A stretch of 11,826 nucleotides of DNA from NCBI GenBank assembly GCA_013329175.1, contig DUKR01000100.1, positions 1 through 11,826 on the forward strand, in the 5' to 3' direction. A program made the translations under genes and the position numbers. Positions 6,908-11,826 of the stretch are shown one piece after another. The notes beneath the pieces are model-generated. The model was not told the DNA's origin and did not search any database. It saw nothing but the letters and a program-made list of their open reading frames with translations. The stretch's first letter is position 1, and every line of letters begins with the position of its first letter. Source of the stretch: Candidatus Woesearchaeota archaeon (GTDB taxonomy: Archaea; Nanobdellota; Nanobdellia; Woesearchaeales; UBA11716).

Positions 6908-7753
6908 ATGGCAGAGAAAAAGCCGAGCATCGGCATCATTGGGGGGACAGGGAAAACAGGGGGATGGTTTGCACGGTTCTTTGAGAAGGCTGGCTATACT
7001 GTCAAGGTCGCATCACGAAGCACAAGCCTTACGCCAAAAGAGGTTGCCTCTGCTTCTGATGTTGTCATCATCTCTGTTCCGATAGCGGATACCGTTCCCG
7101 TCATCACTGAGCTTGGTCCGCTTGTCAAGAAGGGCGGGCTGCTGATGGATCTGACCTCCATCAAGAAGGAGCCTGTTGCTGCAATGCTCTCCTGTGCAAA
7201 GAGCGAAGTGATAGGGTGCCATCCCATGTTTGGCCCAGGCGTCTCCTCTATGAAGGGCCAGGCCGTGATTGTGTGCTCCGCACGCTCCAAAAAATGGAAG
7301 GCATGGCTTGTGAAGCTCTTGAAGGATGCAGGAGCAAACCTGCAGGAAGCAACGCCTGAGGAGCATGACAGGATGATGGCAGTGATTCAGGGAATGATGC
7401 ATTTCTCATCTATAGCCTTTTGCCATGCCCTCAAAGAGCTTGATGTTAACATCAACGAGGCGATGAGATTCACCAGCCCCGTGTTCCAGCTGAGCCTCTA
7501 CATGAACGGCAGGATACTGAACCAGGATCCAAAGCTGTATGCGGACATTGAGCTGCTGAACCCTTTCGTGAAGGAATCTGTTGAGGCGTACATGAACTCG
7601 GTGTCCAGGCTTTCCGGCATCATAGAAAGCAAGGACGAGCAGGCATTTTTGCAGTACTTTGGCGCTGCTGCAAAGCACCTTGGAAATTTCAGGATAAAGG
7701 CAGAGCAGGAAAGCGACCATCTGATTGAGCAGATGAATGGAAGGGGAAGATGA
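6908..7753 (+). CDS. tyrA: Prephenate dehydrogenase (TyrA family, no chorismate mutase domain)
   Basis: It oxidatively decarboxylates prephenate to 4-hydroxyphenylpyruvate, the branch to tyrosine. From this start it has 281 residues. The N-terminal Rossmann domain has GGTGKTGGWF (12-21), as in E. coli T-protein; the second strand ends in ASRS (35-38) with no acidic residue, hinting at NADP+ rather than NAD+. His105 in GCHPMFGPG is the expected catalytic His, and the C-terminal helical domain has EEHDRMMAVIQGMMHF (151-166). Arogenate use cannot be excluded. The start is ambiguous: I prefer ATG 6908 because GGCGG lies five bases upstream, but TTG at 6896 would add four residues and shorten the gap after aroC to three bases. 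Unlike E. coli TyrA there is no N-terminal AroQ mutase. The stop overlaps pheA (ATGA). Confidence 0.92.
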   Translation: MAEKKPSIGIIGGTGKTGGWFARFFEKAGYTVKVASRSTSLTPKEVASASDVVIISVPIADTVPVITELGPLVKKGGLLMDLTSIKKEPVAAMLSCAKSEVIGCHPMFGPGVSSMKGQAVIVCSARSKKWKAWLVKLLKDAGANLQEATPEEHDRMMAVIQGMMHFSSIAFCHALKELDVNINEAMRFTSPVFQLSLYMNGRILNQDPKLYADIELLNPFVKESVEAYMNSVSRLSGIIESKDEQAFLQYFGAAAKHLGNFRIKAEQESDHLIEQMNGRGR

Positions 7754-8565
7754 ATGTAGCGACCTTAGGCCCAAAGGGAACATTCTCTCATGAGGCAGTG
7801 CTTGCCTATGACAAGGATGCTGCTATCTCATTTGAGCGCACGATATGGGACGTATTTGATGCTGTTGACCAGAACAAGGCAGAGGTTGGTATCGTGCCTC
7901 TTGAGAATTCACTTTCCGGCTCTGTAGGCATAACTGTTGATGCGCTGATGCGGTTTCATCTGCATATTATCAAGGAGGTCGTCATTCCTATAAAGCACAA
8001 CCTTGCAGTGGAAGGTGAAGAGAGCAATGAAGAAATCACGGGAGTATATACCCATCCCATCACCTATGCGCAGAGCTATCTTTACCTTCACAGGCATTAC
8101 CCTAACGTTGCGGTCATCGAGACGACATCAAACGGCGATTCCGCAGTGAGGCTGAAGCGCTCATGCAGGAAGGACAGGGCAGCCATCGTCCCCCAGCTTG
8201 CTGCTGAGCTCTATGGGCTTACCATCATCAGGAGAAACATCCAGGACAATAAGGTGAACATGACCAAGTTCATCGTTGTCGCAAAGGAAGAAGTTGCACG
8301 GACAGGGAATGACAGGACGTCTATTGCCATCTATCCTCAAGCAGATAAGCCAGGGCTCCTCTATAATCTCTTAGGCGAGTTTGCCAGGCGCAAGATCAAC
8401 CTGACCAAAATTGAATCTGTGCCCTCAAAGGGGAAGCTTGGCGACTATATATTCTACATCGAGTTCCAGGGGCATAAGGATGAGCAAAATGTGGCGTCTG
8501 CACTGAAGACGATTGAGCAGCATTTCTTCATGAAGATCCTTGGCTCGTATCCGAGGAGCTATTAG
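7750..8565 (+). CDS. pheA: Prephenate dehydratase with C-terminal ACT domain
   Basis: It converts prephenate to phenylpyruvate, the branch to phenylalanine. Residues 1-180 form the dehydratase domain with GPKGTFS (7-13), VPLENSLSGSV (49-59) and the catalytic Thr172 in TKF (172-174), where most members have TRF. Residues about 190-266 form an ACT domain with DKPGLLYNLLGEF (199-211) and ESVP (222-225) in place of the ESRP phenylalanine-binding motif. The ACT domain normally gives feedback control by phenylalanine; the changed motif leaves strength or specificity open. At 271 residues it matches monofunctional PheA and lacks the N-terminal chorismate mutase of the enterobacterial P-protein. It is coupled to tyrA by ATGA and followed after three bases by pheS. 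Confidence 0.95.
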   Translation: MNVATLGPKGTFSHEAVLAYDKDAAISFERTIWDVFDAVDQNKAEVGIVPLENSLSGSVGITVDALMRFHLHIIKEVVIPIKHNLAVEGEESNEEITGVYTHPITYAQSYLYLHRHYPNVAVIETTSNGDSAVRLKRSCRKDRAAIVPQLAAELYGLTIIRRNIQDNKVNMTKFIVVAKEEVARTGNDRTSIAIYPQADKPGLLYNLLGEFARRKINLTKIESVPSKGKLGDYIFYIEFQGHKDEQNVASALKTIEQHFFMKILGSYPRSY

Positions 8566-8568
8566 ACA

Positions 8569-10152
8569 ATGGTGAAGGAAAGGGAAGGCAATATGCAGGG
8601 CAAGAAGGGGGATTCTGCGCTTAGCCCGCAGGAGATTGCAGAAAGCCTGCATCCCCTTGAGCGGGCTGTGCTGCCGCACGTGAGGGAGTCATCCCCTTTC
8701 CAGTCTCTTGTTGCTGATTCACAGAAGCAGGAGATTGAAGTCATGCGCGCGTTGCAATGGCTTGCCAACAAGGGGCTGATAGAGCTTTCGGAATTGTCTG
8801 CCTTTTTTGTTGCGCTTGGCGCCAACGGAGCGGCGTACAAGGCATCTGGGCTTCCTGAGAAGCGCTTTTTGCAAGTGCTTGCTGACACGCCGCTTAGCGT
8901 TGATGTTGTTGCCAGAAGGGCAAGCCTTGAGAAGCAGGAAGCGTCTGCCTGCCTTGGGCTCCTGAGGGGAAAAGCTGCAATTGAGATTACCAAGGAAAAG
9001 GACCTTACGGTTACTATCACTGATGCAGGAAAAAGGCTTCGCGAGAAGGAGTCGCTTGAGGAGAAGTTCCTTGCCAAAAAGTTTCCTGTCAATACGTCAA
9101 CCCTTGCCCCAGAGGAGCGGTTTGCTCTTGAGTCCCTGAAGAGGCGAAAGGATATCGTCTCGGTTGTTGAGCGAAAGGAGCGCCGCGCTACAATCACGGC
9201 CCTTGGAAAGAAAGTGCAGGCAGTGAAGGTATCTTCCGATACTTTGGATGCACTTACGCATGGTATGCTTACTGACGGCTCATGGAAAGGGAAATCGTTT
9301 CGCAGGTATGACGTTGCCGTCAACGTTCCTGCAATTGCTGGAGGGAAGCGGCATTTTGTTAGGCAAGCAATCTCGTATGCCAAGAGGGTATGGCTTGACA
9401 TGGGCTTTTCTGAGATGGAAGGGCCCTTGATCAATACCAGCTTTTGGAATTTTGATGCCCTTTTCACCGCACAGGACCACCCTGTTCGTGAGATGCAGGA
9501 CACCTTCTTTGTGAAGAAGCCTGCATCTGGCTCATTGCCTTCCAAGAAGCTGGTTGATGCCGTTTCCTGCATCCATGAGTCGGGAAAAGGCGCCAGAAGC
9601 TCAGGCTGGGGAGGGAAGTGGTCAGCTGATGAAGCTAAGAAAAACGTGCTGCGAACGCACACTACAGTCCTTTCCGCAAGAACACTTGCCTGCCTGAAAA
9701 AAACACAGATGCCCGCTAAATTCTTTGCCGTTGGAAAGTGCTTTCGCAATGAGGCGCTGGACTGGTCGCACCTGTTTGAGTTCAACCAGACCGAGGGGAT
9801 TGTTGTTGATCCTGATGCTGACTTCTCGCATCTGCTTGGATACCTAAGGGAATTTTTTACAAAGATGGGGTTTCCTCAGATACGGGTGCGTCCCGCATAT
9901 TTTCCTTATACCTCCAACAGCATCGAATTGGACGTGTTTCACCCTTATCACAAGAAATGGATTGAATTCGGAGGCGCTGGGATTTTCAGGCCTGAGGTAG
10001 TCATCCCCCTGCTTGGCGAAGACATCCCTGTGCTTGCGTGGGGCCCTGGATTTGATAGGATAATCCTTGATTATTATGGAATTACTGACATCCGTGACCT
10101 GTACAGGAATGACCTGAAGCAGTTGAGAGAGATGAAAATGTGGATGCGATGA
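8569..10152 (+). CDS. pheS: Phenylalanyl-tRNA synthetase alpha subunit, archaeal/eukaryal type
   Basis: This catalytic subunit activates phenylalanine and, with PheT, forms Phe-tRNA. The 527 residues divide into an N-terminal region (about 20-220) of winged-helix-like modules that contact tRNA in archaeal/eukaryal enzymes, and a class II catalytic domain. Motif 1 lies around 260-290, followed by the segment SSGWGGKWSADEAKKN (344-359), RTHTT (362-366), motif 2 with FRNEALDWSHLFEFNQTEG (392-410), FGGAGIFRPEV (467-477) and motif 3 AWGPGFDR (490-497). The GWG..WS..EA and GGAGIFRPEV blocks are typical of the archaeal/eukaryal branch. ATG 8569 has GAGGAG ten bases upstream; ATG 8593 (GGGAAGG four bases upstream) is an alternative removing eight residues. 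It lies three bases after pheA and three before pheT, linking phenylalanine synthesis and use. Confidence 0.96.
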   Translation: MVKEREGNMQGKKGDSALSPQEIAESLHPLERAVLPHVRESSPFQSLVADSQKQEIEVMRALQWLANKGLIELSELSAFFVALGANGAAYKASGLPEKRFLQVLADTPLSVDVVARRASLEKQEASACLGLLRGKAAIEITKEKDLTVTITDAGKRLREKESLEEKFLAKKFPVNTSTLAPEERFALESLKRRKDIVSVVERKERRATITALGKKVQAVKVSSDTLDALTHGMLTDGSWKGKSFRRYDVAVNVPAIAGGKRHFVRQAISYAKRVWLDMGFSEMEGPLINTSFWNFDALFTAQDHPVREMQDTFFVKKPASGSLPSKKLVDAVSCIHESGKGARSSGWGGKWSADEAKKNVLRTHTTVLSARTLACLKKTQMPAKFFAVGKCFRNEALDWSHLFEFNQTEGIVVDPDADFSHLLGYLREFFTKMGFPQIRVRPAYFPYTSNSIELDVFHPYHKKWIEFGGAGIFRPEVVIPLLGEDIPVLAWGPGFDRIILDYYGITDIRDLYRNDLKQLREMKMWMR

Positions 10153-10155
10153 GCA

Positions 10156-11826
10156 ATGCCAACCATAACGTTGAACAGAAAGGTGTTTGAGAATCTTGTG
10201 GGCAGGAGACTGCCTGATGAGAAGCTGAAGGACCGCATTTCAATGCTCGGGACCGATATTGAGAGCGTCTCTGAGAGGGAGATTGTTGTTGAGGTGTTCC
10301 CAAACAGGCCTGACATGCTGTCTGAACAGGGATTTGCCAGAGCATTTTCCTCATTTATTGGTGAAAAGAGCGGGCTTCGCCCCTATACCGCCAAGAAGTC
10401 AGATTATGAAGTAATTATTGAGAAGGGCGTTGATGCTGTCAGGCCATGGACCGCATGTGCGGTGGTGAAAGGGATATCCTTTGACGGCGAGAAGATAAAG
10501 GAAGTCATTCAGATTCAGGAGAAGCTGCACGTGACCTATGGCAGGAACAGGAAAAAGGTCGCTATAGGAGTGTATCCACTTGAGAAGATTGCGTTTCCTG
10601 TCCGCTTTGTGGGGGAGGATCCTAAGAAGGTCTCGTTTCAGCCGCTGGAGTTCCCTAAGGAGATTACCGGGCTGCAGGTATTGAGCCAACACCCTGCGGG
10701 AAGGGAATATGGTCATTTGCTTGAAGGGAAGGACAGGTTCCCGTTCTTTATTGACAGTGCTGGCAAGGTGCTGTCAATGCCTCCCATCATCAACTCGCAC
10801 GACGTGGGAAAAATCACCGAGTCTAGCAGTGAGGTGTTCATAGAGTGCTCGGGATTTGACTATGATGTCCTGCATCGGTGCCTGTGCATAATAGTGACCG
10901 CGCTTGCTGACATGGGAGGCGAGATATATTCCGTCGCGGTGAAAAAGGATGGAAAGGCGCTGCTTAGCCCTGACCTTTCGCCCCATAAGCATGCCATCGC
11001 CCTTGATGCGGTGAACAAGCGGCTGGGATTGTCGCTAAAGGAAACTGAACTGAAAAAGCATCTTGCTGCAATGGGAATAGGATACGAGAAAGGGCACGCC
11101 TTGGTTCCGTGCTATCGTGCTGATGTTTTACATGAGGTTGACCTTATCGAGGCGGTTGCCATTGCGTATGGGTATGACAAATTTGAGGAAAACATCCCGA
11201 GTGTCGCAACCATCGCATCTGAATCTCCTTTTGCGGTGTTTGTGGCAAGGATTGCTAACATTTTGGTAGGGCTTGGATTGCTGGAGGTGATGACGTATCA
11301 TCTTGCAAGCGTTGGGATGCAGCAGGAGAAGATGTGCTCTGATATTCCCCTGGTTGCGCTAGCTAATGCTGAATCCTTAGAGTACAACACCTGCAGGGCT
11401 TGGATGATCCCCTGCTTACTAGATGTATTACAGAAGAACAAGCTGCATGAGTATCCGCAACACATCTTCGACTGCGGGACGTGCTTCATGCCTGCTAAAA
11501 AATCAGAGGATTCTGATACAGGAGTCGTTGAGCATGACAGGCTGGCTGTTGCTTTGTGCTCTGAAAATGCCGACTATACCGCTATCCGCCAGGTATTAGA
11601 TTATGTGTTGAGGACTATTGGAGTGGGATATGCTATCAGGCCTGTTGAGCACCCCTCCTTCATTGCTGGCCGTGTTGGAAGGGTAACGGTAGCTGGGAAG
11701 GACGTAGCATATATAGGTGAGATACATCCAGAGGTTCTTGCTCATTTTGAATTGAAGTTTCCTGTTGCTGCCTTTGAGTTGAATATGAGTACCCTTTTTG
11801 GAGACGTAATACTTCACTATCCTGAA
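10156..11826 (+). CDS. pheT: Phenylalanyl-tRNA synthetase beta subunit, archaeal/eukaryal type (3' end cut by window)
   Basis: This structural and editing partner of PheS completes the (alpha-beta)2 enzyme. The frame runs open for 557 codons to the window edge with no stop. Archaeal PheT is usually about 550-570 residues, so only a few residues are probably missing. It starts MPTITLNRKVFENLVGRRLP and has VEVFPNRPDML (45-55), the B3/B4 editing-type core with MPPIINSHDVGKIT (208-221), a B5 domain at about 270-345 with the LIEAVAIAYGYD segment (330-341), and the catalytic-like core after 355, including IFDCGTCF (437-444) and YIGEIHPEVL (519-528). There is no N-terminal EMAP/OB tRNA-binding domain or C-terminal anticodon-binding FDX domain like those of the roughly 800-residue bacterial subunit. 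ATG 10156 is three bases after the pheS stop; an overlapping ATG at 10149 is out of frame. Confidence 0.93.
   Translation, partial: MPTITLNRKVFENLVGRRLPDEKLKDRISMLGTDIESVSEREIVVEVFPNRPDMLSEQGFARAFSSFIGEKSGLRPYTAKKSDYEVIIEKGVDAVRPWTACAVVKGISFDGEKIKEVIQIQEKLHVTYGRNRKKVAIGVYPLEKIAFPVRFVGEDPKKVSFQPLEFPKEITGLQVLSQHPAGREYGHLLEGKDRFPFFIDSAGKVLSMPPIINSHDVGKITESSSEVFIECSGFDYDVLHRCLCIIVTALADMGGEIYSVAVKKDGKALLSPDLSPHKHAIALDAVNKRLGLSLKETELKKHLAAMGIGYEKGHALVPCYRADVLHEVDLIEAVAIAYGYDKFEENIPSVATIASESPFAVFVARIANILVGLGLLEVMTYHLASVGMQQEKMCSDIPLVALANAESLEYNTCRAWMIPCLLDVLQKNKLHEYPQHIFDCGTCFMPAKKSEDSDTGVVEHDRLAVALCSENADYTAIRQVLDYVLRTIGVGYAIRPVEHPSFIAGRVGRVTVAGKDVAYIGEIHPEVLAHFELKFPVAAFELNMSTLFGDVILHYPE

Noticed and set aside
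8562..9785. 407-residue open frame on the minus strand opposite pheS
   Set aside because: It lies wholly antisense to a clear pheS with conserved class II motifs. The translation is Ser- and Phe-rich without recognisable motifs, as expected for the complement of a gene with few sense codons that read as antisense stops.
9784..9801. EFNQTEG in PheS instead of EFHQxEG as a lost active-site residue
   Set aside because: Asn at this position probably occurs in other archaeal-type PheS proteins, and the Gln and Glu that contact phenylalanine are present. It is not strong enough to claim changed activity.

Overview
The window carries one long, tightly packed plus-strand operon. It encodes almost the whole route from primary metabolism to prephenate-derived aromatic amino acids and ends in the enzyme that loads phenylalanine onto tRNA. 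Both phenylalanyl-tRNA synthetase subunits are of the archaeal/eukaryotic kind: PheS has an extended N-terminal part, and PheT is short (about 560 residues, not the roughly 800 of bacteria). A plausible archaeal TATA box and GGAGG ribosome-binding site precede the first gene. I therefore infer an archaeon, possibly of the DPANN or a related poorly cultured group. The lineage cannot be fixed from this sequence, and a bacterium with archaeal-type PheRS (as known in spirochaetes) is not formally excluded.

Layout. Positions 1-87 hold the 3' end of an IS200/IS605-type Y1 transposase gene (tnpA), followed by a strong hairpin at about 104-147 that may belong to the element's right end. Positions 189-353 contain a 54-codon minus-strand reading frame of unknown function that reads like protein. 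Positions 390-442 hold a paired GGCCT/GAGGC repeat and a TATA-like box. From 482 to the window end the genes are aroF (DAHP synthase), aroB, aroDE fusion, aroA, aroK, aroC, tyrA, pheA, pheS and pheT. pheT is cut by the window edge, probably close to its end.

How the genes work together. AroF makes DAHP from PEP and erythrose-4-phosphate. AroB cyclises it to dehydroquinate. AroDE dehydrates and reduces it to shikimate. AroK phosphorylates, AroA adds enolpyruvyl, and AroC makes chorismate. TyrA and PheA act on prephenate to give hydroxyphenylpyruvate and phenylpyruvate. PheST uses the phenylalanine. Gene order nearly follows reaction order; only aroA and aroK are swapped. Most junctions are 4-base ATGA overlaps, so translation is probably coupled.

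Most notable points. (1) The shikimate enzymes are the classical bacterial types, including P-loop AroK, AroB and a fused AroD-AroE, in a context whose PheRS is archaeal. (2) No chorismate mutase domain is visible although the enzymes on both sides of it are present. (3) The shikimate dehydrogenase half has Gly where the second substrate-binding Ser is expected. (4) PheA has changed TRF and ESRP motifs. (5) There is an unannotated small frame and a possible operator upstream of the operon.
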